Shown here in pieces: positions 42,561 to 42,574 of a DNA stretch of 42,574 nt. The notes under the pieces are model-generated. The model saw only the letters and a list, made by a program, of their open reading frames with translations, was not told the origin of the DNA and made no database searches. Positions within the stretch are counted from its first letter, which is position 1. Each line of letters starts with the position of its first letter. The DNA is from an uncultured Alphaproteobacteria bacterium (GTDB lineage Bacteria > Pseudomonadota > Alphaproteobacteria > RF32 > CAG-239): the NCBI GenBank assembly GCA_944392865.1, contig CALXYD010000010.1:1-42574 (forward strand), given 5' to 3'. A program made the translations under genes and the position numbers.

Positions 42561-42574
42561 ACCACTCACCGGCA

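Overview
The window reads as a stretch of chromosome from an alphaproteobacterium of moderate GC, probably an uncultured host- or gut-associated lineage. This assignment is inference. It rests on the 4.5S-type SRP RNA followed by dnaX-ybaB-recR, the LpoA-like lipoprotein / rsmI / yraN neighbourhood, the SPOR protein-nagZ-TatA-like order, and a VirB6 array that resembles the one described in Rickettsiales. No phage, insertion sequence, CRISPR array or tRNA gene was recognised.

The left three fifths (1-24.8 kb) is mostly housekeeping. In order it holds the 3' end of recG, an outer-membrane beta-barrel protein with a structured leader, a sugar-nucleotide-type epimerase, recX, hslO (Hsp33), a lipoprotein, apaG, a cupin, ptsP (EI-Ntr), a RodZ-like protein, prfA, a Gfo/Idh/MocA dehydrogenase, truA, yraN, rsmI, an LpoA-like lipoprotein, SRP RNA, dnaX, ybaB, recR, a PhoB-type regulator, rpe, a ferritin-like protein, xerC, rpmG, an S41 protease, xthA, a SPOR-domain protein, nagZ and a TatA/B-like peptide. 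The RNA-level signals most worth testing are two -1 slippery A-runs in dnaX, each followed by a stop in the shifted frame, and a long stem that buries the ribosome-binding site of apaG.

The right two fifths (24.9-42.4 kb) is read entirely on the minus strand and looks like part of an unusual type IV secretion, conjugation or pilus apparatus. From right to left it has a lipoprotein, an alpha/beta-hydrolase-like protein that has lost its nucleophile, a small membrane protein and five consecutive VirB6/TrbL-like polytopic proteins. Two of the five carry long hydrophilic C-terminal tails built from repeats. After a 179 bp gap with a promoter comes a second block: a double-HTH regulator, a 984-residue acidic, largely disordered protein, a small hydrophilic protein, a secretin-like lipoprotein and a bitopic membrane protein. 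No ATPase, coupling protein or relaxase lies in the window, so the rest of the machine must be elsewhere.

At the right edge a near-consensus promoter, preceded by phased A-tracts, fires rightward out of the window, divergent from the secretion block.
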